In this document: positions 27,339 through 36,108 of the stretch, one piece after another
Layout: every line of letters starts with the position of its first letter
Position numbering within the stretch: the first letter of the stretch is position 1
Assembly (NCBI RefSeq): GCF_003324485.1
Contig: NZ_QODK01000002.1
Span: forward strand, 1 to 64,000
Length of the DNA: 64,000 nucleotides
DNA from: Cohaesibacter intestini
GTDB lineage: Bacteria > Pseudomonadota > Alphaproteobacteria > Rhizobiales > Cohaesibacteraceae
Direction: 5' to 3'
Notes under the pieces: generated by a model
What the model was told of the DNA's origin: nothing
The model's input: the letters and a program-made list of their open reading frames with translations, nothing else
Database searches by the model: none
Position numbers and translations under genes: made by a program

Positions 27339-28181
27339 TTACTTTTTCTTGGCCTGCTGCCAAAGCTGTTCCATCTCATCAAGTGAGGCGGCTTCGAGCG
27401 AGCGGCCCTGCTGTTCCAGCTCCTGTTCGATGAAGCCAAAGCGGTCGCGGAACTTCTGGTTGGTCGCAGCCAGTGCCTCATCGGGTTCCACATGCATGTG
27501 ACGCGCAAGATTGGCCACAGCGAACAGCAGATCGCCAATCTCATCCTTGATGGCCTCATCATTGGTGCCGTCGGCCTGATCCAACTCAGCCCGCACCTCT
27601 TGGGCTTCCTCGATGATCTTGTCGAGCACAAGCTTCGGGTCATTCCAGTCGAACCCGACTCTACCGGCCTGCTTTTGCAGTTTCACCGCTGCCTTCATGG
27701 ACGGCAACCCGCGCGGCACATCATCCAGCAGACCCTTGGTCCCATCTTCCAGCCCCAACTCGGCCCGGTGGATGGCACGCTCCGCTTTTTCTTCCTGTTT
27801 GATTGCTTCCCATGCCTCCCGCACCAAGGCTTTGCCACGCTCACCCGCATCGCCAAAGACATGAGGGTGGCGTCGGATCATCTTCTTGGTGATGGCATGA
27901 ACCACATCGCCGAAGTCGAAGCGCGCCGGCTCGTCCGCCAGTTCACTGCCCATCTGAGCATGGAAGACAACTTGCAACAGCAAGTCTCCCAACTCCTCGC
28001 GCAAATCATGCATGTCATTGCGCTCGATCGCATCTTGCACCTCATAGGCTTCTTCGATCGTATAGGGAATGATTGATGCAAAGGTCTGCTCAATGTCCCA
28101 TGGACAACCGCTCTCTTTGTCGCGCAACCGTTGCATGATCTCGACAAGCATCTCAATGTCGCGGGAAGGGGCAATTGTCAT
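27339..28181 (-). CDS. mazG: Nucleoside triphosphate pyrophosphohydrolase MazG
   Basis: A 280-residue enzyme that hydrolyses NTPs and dNTPs to monophosphates, for house cleaning and ppGpp-related stress. Two MazG repeats are visible: an N-terminal one starting GCPWDIEQTFASI with the EExxE metal motif region (EEAYEVQDAI and EELGDLLLQ), and a C-terminal one with EEAQEVRAEL and DEIGDLLFAVANLAR. It starts 7 bp after the end of mnmD, so the two form a short operon. Confidence 0.95.
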   Translation of the reverse strand: MTIAPSRDIEMLVEIMQRLRDKESGCPWDIEQTFASIIPYTIEEAYEVQDAIERNDMHDLREELGDLLLQVVFHAQMGSELADEPARFDFGDVVHAITKKMIRRHPHVFGDAGERGKALVREAWEAIKQEEKAERAIHRAELGLEDGTKGLLDDVPRGLPSMKAAVKLQKQAGRVGFDWNDPKLVLDKIIEEAQEVRAELDQADGTNDEAIKDEIGDLLFAVANLARHMHVEPDEALAATNQKFRDRFGFIEQELEQQGRSLEAASLDEMEQLWQQAKKK

Positions 28182-28188
28182 GGTTGGC

Positions 28189-28929
28189 TCATTTTTCTGA
28201 ATGGGAGGAGAGGGAGGAAGGCGGTTTACACCCGGTGATCATATCCCGTTTATGCCCAAAGCCCTTGCGCTTGGCAATGGAGAAGCCAGCGGCCTGCAAA
28301 TTACGCCGTACCCAACCGGCCGCCGTGTAACTGGCCAGCGTGGCATGATCGGTACTGGCATCAAACACAGCCTGCATCAACGCCCCCGACCATAGGTCCG
28401 GATTGGTTTTCGGATTGAAGCCATCCAGATACCAGGCATCGACGGTGACAGGCATTGTAGCGAGTGCATCCACCGCGTCACCGATATAGAGCAGCAGCCG
28501 CACCCCATCAAAGGACAGTGCCTGCCAACCAGCCTGCTCCGGCTGCCATGCGGCAGCCAACTGATTGGCCAGTGGATGCAGAATCTCCCATGGTGACAAA
28601 GCGGTCAGAAGGCTCATCCGATCCATCGGATATTTCTCTACCGAAACAAATGTCAGAGACTGTTGCGCAGAGCGCGCCGAGCCATCCAAACCGTTCACCG
28701 CCGCCCCATAAGCAAGCCATGTGGCGAGAAAGTTCAATCCGGTACCAAACCCCAATTCACCAATTACCGGATTGTCGCCCGCTCGCCAGCGATCCGGCAG
28801 GCCATTGCCATCAAGGAACACATAACGTGTTTCTTCCAGACCGTCGGCGCGGGAATAATAGGTATCGTCAAAGCGTGTGGATTTGGGGGTCAAATTGTCC
28901 AGCCAGACAAGTTCGGGCTGTTTAGGCAT
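28189..28929 (-). CDS. mnmD: MnmD-type tRNA methyltransferase (DUF752)
   Basis: A 246-residue SAM-dependent methyltransferase matching the N-terminal domain of enterobacterial MnmC. It should convert aminomethyl- to methylaminomethyl-uridine at wobble position 34. The SAM site GELGFGTGLNFLATW is at about residue 56. The family motif WYLDGFNPKTNPDLW lies near residue 165, and a C-terminal FGHKRDM segment is present. The FAD-dependent partner domain of MnmC is absent, but a divergent FAD oxidoreductase is next door. Confidence 0.92.
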   Translation of the reverse strand: MPKQPELVWLDNLTPKSTRFDDTYYSRADGLEETRYVFLDGNGLPDRWRAGDNPVIGELGFGTGLNFLATWLAYGAAVNGLDGSARSAQQSLTFVSVEKYPMDRMSLLTALSPWEILHPLANQLAAAWQPEQAGWQALSFDGVRLLLYIGDAVDALATMPVTVDAWYLDGFNPKTNPDLWSGALMQAVFDASTDHATLASYTAAGWVRRNLQAAGFSIAKRKGFGHKRDMITGCKPPSSLSSHSEK

Positions 28930-29011
28930 GGCTTTTTTCCGGCAAAGGAGTAGGTTGCAGCAAACAATACGCGGCTTTAGTTTGCCGCCAGTCTACCTGT
29001 CATAAAAAGAA

Positions 29012-30202
29012 ATGAGCCCCATGCCAAGCCCTCAAACGCCTGTCACCCGAACTCTCGCCAAACAGCACCATGACGTCATCATCATTGGTGGTGGTGTCTT
29101 TGGCCTTTCCATCGCTCGCGCCACTTTGGCCGCGGGTTTGAGCACCATGCTGATCGACAAAGGCGAAATCGGGCAGGGCGCCAGCTATGGTCTATTAGGG
29201 GCGTTGCTGCCCCATATGTCTGAAAGATGGAATGAGAAAAAACAGTTTCAATTCAATGCATTGAAAAATCTTTCTAAAGTTAAAGTGCAACTTGAGGAAG
29301 AGACTGGAATGTCCATTGGCTACGACCGCTGCGGCCGCGTCGTGCCACTGGCAACCGCCAATCTTCGCGAGCGTCATGAAATCCGATCCAAGGAAGCCGA
29401 GACTTTGTGGAATGGACCAGAAACTGGTTATTTTCACAGAGTCTATGAACCAAGCAATCTCAATGGCTGGCTGAATACAGACCTTTGCCCGGAAGGCTAT
29501 GCCTTTGACAATTTCTCAGCCCGGGCCAATCCGCGCGCCTATTGTGCGGCAGCCAAAGCATCGGTCGAGAAACGCGCGGGCACTTTGCTGGAATGCACGG
29601 AAGTGGTCGACATCAAAGACACTGGCAACGGTGCTGAAGTAACCCTCAAGAGCGGCGAAACGCTCTCTGCGGGCATCGTAGTTCTTGCCGCAGGCTATCG
29701 CAGTTTCCCGATGCTCGAACGTCTGACGGGTCTTGAAGCGCTTGGCAAAGGCATCAAGGGTCAGGCCTTGATCGCCAAGGTCGGGCAGGCGGATGGCTTG
29801 CCCATTCTTTATGACCGCAAGATCTATGTCGTACCGCACGATGGCGGCGTCTGCGCCATTGGCAGCACCACAGAGGAAGAATGGGACGACGAGAACAGCA
29901 CTGACGAGCGCTGCGACGACATCTGGGCTCACGCCAACACGCTTTGCCCAATGCTAAAGGACGCTCAAATCCTGCAACGCTGGGCAGGTATTCGCCCAAA
30001 AGCCACCAAGCGAGACCCGATGGTCGGCTTCCTGCCAAACTCCAAAAGCATCTTTGTCGCCACGGGCGGTTTCAAGATTGGCTTCGGATTGGCATATGAC
30101 ATCGCTCAGGTATCCGTAGAACGGATTGCCGGACTGGAAACAACCATCCAATTGCCTGCAAGCTTCGAGATGGCCCATCATCTTGATGGCAAAGACTGGT
30201 AG
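29012..30202 (+). CDS. FAD-dependent oxidoreductase, probable MnmC2-like
   Basis: A 396-residue DAO-family flavoprotein. The Rossmann FAD site is IIIGGGVFGLSIARATLAAG (from about residue 24), and the C-terminal FAD region is GIRPKATKRDPMVGFLP followed by VATGGFKIGFGLAYD. It is divergent from mnmD, which matches the other half of bifunctional MnmC. A likely role is therefore oxidative removal of the carboxymethyl group from cmnm5-uridine in tRNA. A generic glycine or D-amino acid oxidase cannot be ruled out on sequence alone. ATG 29021 is an alternative start. Confidence 0.8.
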   Translation: MSPMPSPQTPVTRTLAKQHHDVIIIGGGVFGLSIARATLAAGLSTMLIDKGEIGQGASYGLLGALLPHMSERWNEKKQFQFNALKNLSKVKVQLEEETGMSIGYDRCGRVVPLATANLRERHEIRSKEAETLWNGPETGYFHRVYEPSNLNGWLNTDLCPEGYAFDNFSARANPRAYCAAAKASVEKRAGTLLECTEVVDIKDTGNGAEVTLKSGETLSAGIVVLAAGYRSFPMLERLTGLEALGKGIKGQALIAKVGQADGLPILYDRKIYVVPHDGGVCAIGSTTEEEWDDENSTDERCDDIWAHANTLCPMLKDAQILQRWAGIRPKATKRDPMVGFLPNSKSIFVATGGFKIGFGLAYDIAQVSVERIAGLETTIQLPASFEMAHHLDGKDW

Positions 30203-30219
30203 CATCGATCAACACACAT

Positions 30220-30249
30220 CACCGTGGCGGCGCATATGCCGTCACGGTG
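30220..30249 (+). terminator. Hairpin after the FAD oxidoreductase gene
   Basis: CACCGTGGCGGC and GCCGTCACGGTG form a 12-bp stem with a single G-U pair and a 6-nt loop, 18 bp after the stop codon. No T-run follows. Confidence 0.55.
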
Positions 30250-30570
30250 TGAGCACATGATCAGAGGCCAGGGCGCAAATCCGCTAGAGTGGAGCGGGGG
30301 CAATTTGAAAATATATCGAGATCGGTATCACGGTCCCAATGATCATATACATAATTCGTGTAATCTATATTATGGAATATTTATCTTAAAGTCATTTTGA
30401 GGACCACTCTCGATTGAGACTGGATTATATCATAAAAACAAAGACTAATCTGATATTCTTAATTCACCTACTTCAAACATCACACCTGTCATCCGCATTA
30501 TCTGGAACCAACGATGTCTCCTATGGACAGCTGCATAACGCGGCAAGGCCTAAAGACCAAAGACGCAGCA
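30250..30570. other. AT-rich intergenic stretch
   Basis: About 300 bp with no recognisable gene. It is markedly richer in A and T than its surroundings (for example 30,300-30,480). It leads directly into a heptanucleotide repeat, and the contrast in base composition suggests acquired or non-functional DNA. Confidence 0.4.
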
Positions 30571-30650
30571 CAGCTATCAGCTATCAGCTATCAGCTATCA
30601 GCTATCAGCTATCAGCTATCAGCTATCAGCTATCAGCTATCAGCTATCAG
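30571..30650 (+). repeat. Heptanucleotide tandem repeat (CAGCTAT)n
   Basis: Eighty bases made of CAGCTAT repeated about 11.4 times with no visible interruption. Read through, one frame gives a repeating QLSAISY heptapeptide, but no supported gene contains it. Perfect 7-mer arrays of this kind slip readily during replication. Confidence 0.97.
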
Positions 30651-30712
30651 AAAATGTTGGATCAAAAGAAGCTGACTGTCCAGCAGCAATGCATGCTCAT
30701 GCATCAGTCCGC

Positions 30713-31525
30713 TCAGATGCGGTCAAAGGACAGAACCATCCCGTCATAGGCCGGAACCACATTGTCCGGTAAGGTCCGGCACAAAGTGTCATAATCCATA
30801 TCGACATGCATGTGAGTCAAAATGGTTTTGCGCGGCTTCAGCCGCTCCACCCAGCTCAACACCTCATCGAGGGAGAAATGGCTTGGATGAGGTGCATAGC
30901 GAAGTGCATCGACGATCCAGACATCAAGGCCCTGCAGCATTAGTTCGGTCTCAGGCTCAATGTCACTGACATCGGAGCTATAGGCCAGATTACCGATACG
31001 AAAGCCCAGCGAGTGAATGTCGCCATGCACCTGATTGTAAGGCATGGCATCAATCGTCCCTGCAGGCCCTTCGACAGAAACCAACTTGCCATGCTCGATC
31101 AGGCTCGGATCCAGGATCGGAGGATAAGAACTGCCCGGGGGTGTTTTGAGACAATAGCCAAAGGCTTGCTCGATCCGCTCCATCGTCATTGCATTGGCGT
31201 GGATTTTCACCCGCTGTCGACGATTGAACACAAAGGCCCGCAAGTCATCGATACCGTGCAAATGATCCGCATGCGGATGGGTGTAAACAACACCGTCGAC
31301 CCAGTCGATTCCCGCCGTCAGCATTTGCTGGCGAAAATCTGGACCGCTATCGATCAGCAGTCGAGTGACAATGTCACCGTCGAACTTTTCCACCAGTGCA
31401 GAACAACGGGTGCGGCGGTTCTTCGGATTGTTTGGGTCGCATTTGCCCCAGTCATTGCCAACCCGTGGCACGCCGGGAGAAGACCCGCATCCGAGAATGT
31501 GAAATTTATAGCCGCTTTCCGTCAT
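30713..31525 (-). CDS. MBL-fold metal-dependent hydrolase (PhnP/RNase Z-like)
   Basis: A 270-residue metallo-beta-lactamase-fold protein. The metal motif is HPHADHLHGIDDLR (about residue 78, HxHxDH), and further metal ligands appear in AYSSDVSDI and LTHMHVDMDY. The N-terminus ILGCGSSPGVPRVG is typical of the branch annotated as PhnP-like phosphodiesterase or lipoate-protein ligase B neighbour. The exact substrate is unknown. ATG 31525 is chosen because GAGG lies 6 nt upstream; ATG 31537 adds four residues. It ends the metG-tatD operon. Confidence 0.88.
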   Translation of the reverse strand: MTESGYKFHILGCGSSPGVPRVGNDWGKCDPNNPKNRRTRCSALVEKFDGDIVTRLLIDSGPDFRQQMLTAGIDWVDGVVYTHPHADHLHGIDDLRAFVFNRRQRVKIHANAMTMERIEQAFGYCLKTPPGSSYPPILDPSLIEHGKLVSVEGPAGTIDAMPYNQVHGDIHSLGFRIGNLAYSSDVSDIEPETELMLQGLDVWIVDALRYAPHPSHFSLDEVLSWVERLKPRKTILTHMHVDMDYDTLCRTLPDNVVPAYDGMVLSFDRI

Positions 31526-31554
31526 TGCTTTCCTCAAGTCGCAGGATCCGCAGT

Positions 31555-32334
31555 CTAGCTGCGCTCTGCCTTGCTGAACAGACGGAAAAAGTTGTCTGTG
31601 GTGATCTGCGCAATCTCGTCCTTCGAGACGCCTTTGACGTCAGCCAGAACCTCCGCCGTGTGTGCCACATAGGCAGGCTCATTGCGCTTGCCGCGATATG
31701 GCATCGGTGCCAGATACGGCGCATCGGTTTCCACCAGCAGCCGATCAAGTGGGACATCACTGACAATGTCACGGATATCCTGAGAGCGTTTGAAGGTCAG
31801 AATGCCGGAGAGGGAGACATACATCCCCATATCCACCGCCCGCATGGCGAGCTCTCGCCCCGAAGAGAAGCAATGCAGAATGGCTTTATAAGGCCCCTCT
31901 TCCATTCCTTCGCTCAGGATCGAGATCATGTCTTCATCCGCATCACGCGAATGAATGACCAGCGGCAGACCGGTCATCTGCGCCGCCTTGATGTGGGTGC
32001 GCAAGCCCTGAGCCTGCGCTTCCCTTGGGGCATTGTCATAGAAATAATCAAGCCCTGCTTCGCCAATCGCCACGCATTTGGGATGCTCCGCCAGCTTGGC
32101 AATATCGTCTGCGCTGAAATCCAGCTCCTGATCCGCATTATGCGGATGGGTACCGACCGAGCAGAAGATATTGTCATAGCGTTCCGCAATGGCCTTGATC
32201 TGATCAAACTTGCGAATATGAGTGCAGATGGTCACCATATGCCCGACACCTGCCAATTCGGCACGCCGGATCACATCGTCCAACTCTTCCTTGAAATCAG
32301 GAAAGTCCAGATGGCAGTGGCTGTCGACAAGCAT
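31555..32334 (-). CDS. tatD: TatD-family metal-dependent DNase
   Basis: A 259-residue TIM-barrel hydrolase with D-aminoacyl or 3'-5' nuclease activity in relatives, acting in DNA repair and fragment turnover. It begins MLVDSHCHLDFPDF, giving the first metal histidines (HxH). Conserved AIGEAGLDYFYDNAP, LVIHSRDAD, HCFSSG and ETDAPYLAPMPYRGKRNEP are all present in order. It follows metG by 8 bp, the usual association. Confidence 0.96.
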   Translation of the reverse strand: MLVDSHCHLDFPDFKEELDDVIRRAELAGVGHMVTICTHIRKFDQIKAIAERYDNIFCSVGTHPHNADQELDFSADDIAKLAEHPKCVAIGEAGLDYFYDNAPREAQAQGLRTHIKAAQMTGLPLVIHSRDADEDMISILSEGMEEGPYKAILHCFSSGRELAMRAVDMGMYVSLSGILTFKRSQDIRDIVSDVPLDRLLVETDAPYLAPMPYRGKRNEPAYVAHTAEVLADVKGVSKDEIAQITTDNFFRLFSKAERS

Positions 32335-32342
32335 GGGGCGAT

Positions 32343-33902
32343 TTATTCCTCTTCTTCGGTCTTCTCAACATAGCGCGGGAAGACCGGGCTTGGCTTGTCA
32401 ATTGGCGTGCCAGCTTTCAGGCGATGCTCAGCACCAAGCGACGCAAAGCTACGCTCCTCTTCTACCAAAGCGAACAGATCCAGCAACTTGCCTGCGGAGG
32501 TCGGAATGAAAGGCTGAGCCAAAATACCAACCTGACGGATCACTTCCGCTGTGACATAAAGCACGGTTTTCATCCGCTCTGGATCGGTCTTGCGCAAGGC
32601 CCAAGGCTCTTGCGAAGCGAAATACCGGTTGGCTTCGCCAACCACATCCCAGACAGTTTCAAGCGCCTTATGGATCAGTTGCTTGTCCATGAAGGCCTGA
32701 CATTTTTCCAGCATCCCATCGGCCTGGGCCAACATCGCTTTGTCTTCAGCGCTATAGTCCCCCGGTGCAGGCAGAGCCTTGTCGCAGTTCTTGGCGATCA
32801 TCGACAAGGAACGGCTGGCAAGATTGCCCAGATCGTTGGCAAGATCGGCATTGGTCCGGTTAACGATGGCCTCGTGGCTGTAATTGCCATCCTGACCGAA
32901 CGGCACTTCGCGCATGAAGAAGAAACGGGTCTGATCAAGACCATATTCTTCAATCAAGCCAAAGGGATCGATCACATTGCCAACCGACTTGGACATTTTC
33001 TCGCCGCGGTTGAACAGGAAGCCATGGGCATAGACACGCTTGGGCAGTGGAATGCCTGCGGACATCAGGAAAGCAGGCCAGTAAACCGCATGAAAGCGAA
33101 TGATATCCTTGCCGATGATGTGAGTGGCATTGGACCAATAGTTCTGGAACTTCTCACTGTCCATGTTCGGGTAACCAAGCGCAGTGATATAGTTGGTCAG
33201 CGCATCCACCCAGACATACATAACGTGATTGTCTGTGCCCGGCACCGGAATACCCCAGTCAAAGGTGGTGCGCGAGATTGACAGATCGCGCAGACCGCCC
33301 TTCACAAAGCTCATCACCTCGTTGCGGCGCTCGGACGGGCCCATGAAATCCGGTTGGCTTTCATACAACTCCATCAGCTTGTCCTGATAGTTGGACAGAC
33401 GGAAGAAATAGCTTTCCTCTTCGGTCCATTCCACTGGCGAACCCTGTGGACCATAACGCACGCCATCTTCGCGCAGTTCGGTTTCGCTTTCAGCATAGAA
33501 GGCTTCATCGCGTACGGAATACCAACCGGCATAGCTGTCGAGATAAATGTCGCCAGCCTCTTCCATTGCCTTCCAGATGGCCTTTGACGCCTCATAATGG
33601 CGCGGCTGCGAGGTGCGAATGAAATCATCATTGGAACAGCCAAGGGCCTTGGCCATTTCTTCAAACACAGGCGCATTGCGGTCCGCCAACTGAGCGGCGG
33701 TCAGTCCCTGCTTCTCCGCCGTCTGTTGCATCTTCTGGCCATGCTCGTCTGTGCCGGTCACAAAGAAGACATTGTAACCATCCAGCCGCTTGAAGCGTGC
33801 CATGGCATCCGTTGCCATCATCTCGTAGGCGTGCCCGATATGAGGCGCTCCGTTGGGATAGGAAATGGCGGTGGAAATGAAAAACGGTTGCTTGTCAGTC
33901 AT
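32343..33902 (-). CDS. metG: Methionyl-tRNA synthetase
   Basis: A 519-residue class I tRNA synthetase. The HIGH motif is in [12 protein letters not shown] (about residue 17), KMSKS is in [10 protein letters not shown], and the C-terminal anticodon-binding domain starts near residue 370. There is no C-terminal tRNA-binding extension, and the zinc knuckle looks reduced, as in the short MetG form of alphaproteobacteria. ATG 33902 matches the normal N-terminus ([18 protein letters not shown]); a longer frame to 33995 lacks family similarity. Confidence 0.97.
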   Translation of the reverse strand: MTDKQPFFISTAISYPNGAPHIGHAYEMMATDAMARFKRLDGYNVFFVTGTDEHGQKMQQTAEKQGLTAAQLADRNAPVFEEMAKALGCSNDDFIRTSQPRHYEASKAIWKAMEEAGDIYLDSYAGWYSVRDEAFYAESETELREDGVRYGPQGSPVEWTEEESYFFRLSNYQDKLMELYESQPDFMGPSERRNEVMSFVKGGLRDLSISRTTFDWGIPVPGTDNHVMYVWVDALTNYITALGYPNMDSEKFQNYWSNATHIIGKDIIRFHAVYWPAFLMSAGIPLPKRVYAHGFLFNRGEKMSKSVGNVIDPFGLIEEYGLDQTRFFFMREVPFGQDGNYSHEAIVNRTNADLANDLGNLASRSLSMIAKNCDKALPAPGDYSAEDKAMLAQADGMLEKCQAFMDKQLIHKALETVWDVVGEANRYFASQEPWALRKTDPERMKTVLYVTAEVIRQVGILAQPFIPTSAGKLLDLFALVEEERSFASLGAEHRLKAGTPIDKPSPVFPRYVEKTEEEE

Positions 33903-34145
33903 GCCGGATGTCGTCTTTTCAAAAGGTTGTTGTCTCGATGCGGGATTTCCAGACGATAGCGACCTTGATGTCGCCGCAACAAATCGGGCGACCATGAGGG
34001 GTCGGGCTGGAAATGGTCACCTGAGGTTTTGGGCGAAGGGGCCGGTTGCGTCAAGGCTTTTCATTGATGCTTGCCCGTTTATGGTCAATTTGCCCCCATT
34101 CGTCAGGTACACAATCTGGTAATAGCTGACAGTGATGGGAGAAAC

Positions 34146-35240
34146 TCAGAGGCCTTTGGAGGCTTTTGCCACCATCCGCATCACGGCGATGACGGCTTGT
34201 TTCTTGTCGAGATTGAAAATGCGGGTTTCGCGCAAGATTGAACCTGCTTTTTCCCAGGCCTCGGCCAAAGGGTAGAGGTCGGCCCCGCTCACATCCCCCT
34301 TCCCGCCGCCTTTATGCAGCTGATTGGAAAGGTGGCGGTGAACAAGATCCGCAAATCCGTCGAACCGTTGATCCCTGCCGCGCTGATCGACCATTTCCGC
34401 AAAAGCACTCAGGCTTTCATAATCTGGATTGTAGGGGGGCTGCAACAACCGCTCGAACGCATGGACCAGCACCAGACCTTCATCGCTTTGCAGTTCGGCA
34501 GCCTTGCGGATTGACCCGTCACACAGAACGCTGAGATCTGCCACCTGATCACCGGATGCTATGTCCAGCCCCATCAGGGCTTCCGACAAAACCGGATTTT
34601 CGAGCGGAGCGAAAGACAGGCGACGACAACGCGACCGGATGGTCGGCAACAGGCGCCCGGGCGCGTGGGAGACCAAAAAGAAGATAGCATGCTTGGGTGG
34701 TTCTTCGAGTATCTTCAACAAGGCATTGGCCGCATTGCCATTCAAATCGTCAGCGGGATCGACAATACAAACACGCCAGCTATTTTCACCCGCCGTAGAG
34801 CCAAAGAAGCGCACGGTTTTGCGCACTTCATCAACCGTAATTTCGGTGCGGAATTTCTTGGTTTTTTGATCATAAGGACGATCAATCGCTAGCAGATTTG
34901 GATGAGCATAATTGGCAACCAGTTTGGCCGCGTGGCTGTCGGGACTGACATCAAGGCTGCTAGGTCCGAAACCATCACCAAGCAAGGAATCCCCTGCAGA
35001 CATCCCTGACGACCCCAACCCTTCATTGAAAATGAACCGCGCTGCCCGATAGGCAAAGGTTGCCTTGCCAATCCCTTTCGGTCCAGTCAACAACCATGCA
35101 TGATGCATCTTGCCCGACTGCCAAGCGGACAAAAAGGTCTCTTCCGCCTTGCTGTGACCGAAAAACTGCTCTTGCTGGTGCGGAGCTGCCAATCCTTCCA
35201 GACTATCAAAAATCGGAAAATCCAGATCCATATCCGCCAT
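34146..35240 (-). CDS. holB: DNA polymerase III delta prime subunit
   Basis: A 364-residue clamp-loader subunit. The AAA+ region begins with HSKAEETFLSAW and the Walker A-like GPKGIGKATF (about residue 54). The sensor region reads VDPADDLNGNAANALLKILEEPP, and SHAPGRLLPTIRSRCR is the SRC motif. It starts one base after tmk ends, and the next gene metG starts 243 bp later. Confidence 0.95.
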   Translation of the reverse strand: MADMDLDFPIFDSLEGLAAPHQQEQFFGHSKAEETFLSAWQSGKMHHAWLLTGPKGIGKATFAYRAARFIFNEGLGSSGMSAGDSLLGDGFGPSSLDVSPDSHAAKLVANYAHPNLLAIDRPYDQKTKKFRTEITVDEVRKTVRFFGSTAGENSWRVCIVDPADDLNGNAANALLKILEEPPKHAIFFLVSHAPGRLLPTIRSRCRRLSFAPLENPVLSEALMGLDIASGDQVADLSVLCDGSIRKAAELQSDEGLVLVHAFERLLQPPYNPDYESLSAFAEMVDQRGRDQRFDGFADLVHRHLSNQLHKGGGKGDVSGADLYPLAEAWEKAGSILRETRIFNLDKKQAVIAVMRMVAKASKGL

Positions 35241-35921
35241 CTAAGCCTCTACGCTTTCACGCTTGTTGTCGTCCTGATCCGACAGGAGTTTGGCTTCCAC
35301 GACTTGCCAAATATCCGCAGCAATTTCATCCACGCTCTGCGACGCATCAATCACCTTGCAGCGCTTGGGATCACTATAGGCAAGTTGCAAAAAGGCATTG
35401 CGTCGGGCTTCGTGAATGACAAGATCTTCGCGTTCAAACCGGTCGGCAATCTCGTCAGCGGACCGTCTTGCATGCGCCCGGCTCATGCCCACTTCAGCGC
35501 GCAAGTCCAGAATGAGCGTCAGATCCGGCCGCATGCCATCAATGGCAAGACGTTCCAGCTGATCAACCAATTCAGGGGCCACACCACCGCTTTCCCCTTG
35601 ATAGACTCTGGTGGAATCCATAAACCGATCGCACAGAACCCACTGTCCCTGTTCAAGCGCAGGCTTGATCTTGCTGTCCACATGATCAGCACGGGCCGCA
35701 GCAAAGAGGATCGCCTCACCGCTTTCCCCCAACCCCATCTGATCGGCGATGCCTGACAGCAAAACATGCCGCAAGGCTTCTGCGCGCGGTGAGCCGCCAG
35801 GTTCACGGCTTTTGATACAATCGATATTCTGCTTGGCCAAACGCTCTTCAAGCAAGCGTATCTGGGTGGTTTTTCCGACCCCTTCGCCCCCTTCAAAGGT
35901 TATGAATTTGCCTTTTCGCAT
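35241..35921 (-). CDS. tmk: Thymidylate kinase
   Basis: A 226-residue kinase converting dTMP to dTDP. The P-loop FEGGEGVGKTTQ starts at about residue 8, DR in CDRFMDST is the substrate/Mg region, and RARAHARRSAD-type lid residues appear as SRAHARRSADEIADRFE. ATG 35921 gives the typical MRKGKFITFEGGEG start; a GTG at 35969 would add 16 residues and reads into the upstream spacer. holB follows with no gap. Confidence 0.95.
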   Translation of the reverse strand: MRKGKFITFEGGEGVGKTTQIRLLEERLAKQNIDCIKSREPGGSPRAEALRHVLLSGIADQMGLGESGEAILFAAARADHVDSKIKPALEQGQWVLCDRFMDSTRVYQGESGGVAPELVDQLERLAIDGMRPDLTLILDLRAEVGMSRAHARRSADEIADRFEREDLVIHEARRNAFLQLAYSDPKRCKVIDASQSVDEIAADIWQVVEAKLLSDQDDNKRESVEA

Positions 35922-36018
35922 AAATATCTCGATTGTTGTTTCTCTGGCACCACGCACCGGCGCCGACACCCTGCGCGAATCTCTACAAGCCGATTAGTCA
36001 GGCAGACGCTCCGACAAA

Positions 36019-36047
36019 CAAGAGGCTTTTCATAAAAAAGCCTCTTG
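36019..36047 (-). terminator. Intrinsic terminator of dacF
   Basis: CAAGAGGCTTTT (36019-36030) pairs with AAAAGCCTCTTG (36036-36047). On the minus strand the stem is followed by TTTGTC. It separates dacF from tmk-holB. Confidence 0.8.
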
Positions 36048-36108
36048 CATACACGCCTTTGTGTGACCCTTAAAGAATCCCCTATGTGTCAAACGCGCGA
36101 TAGCTGAA

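Noticed and set aside
30571-30650. Possible CRISPR array
   Set aside because: The units are 7 bp with no spacers between them, so this is a simple tandem repeat. No cas gene is in the window.
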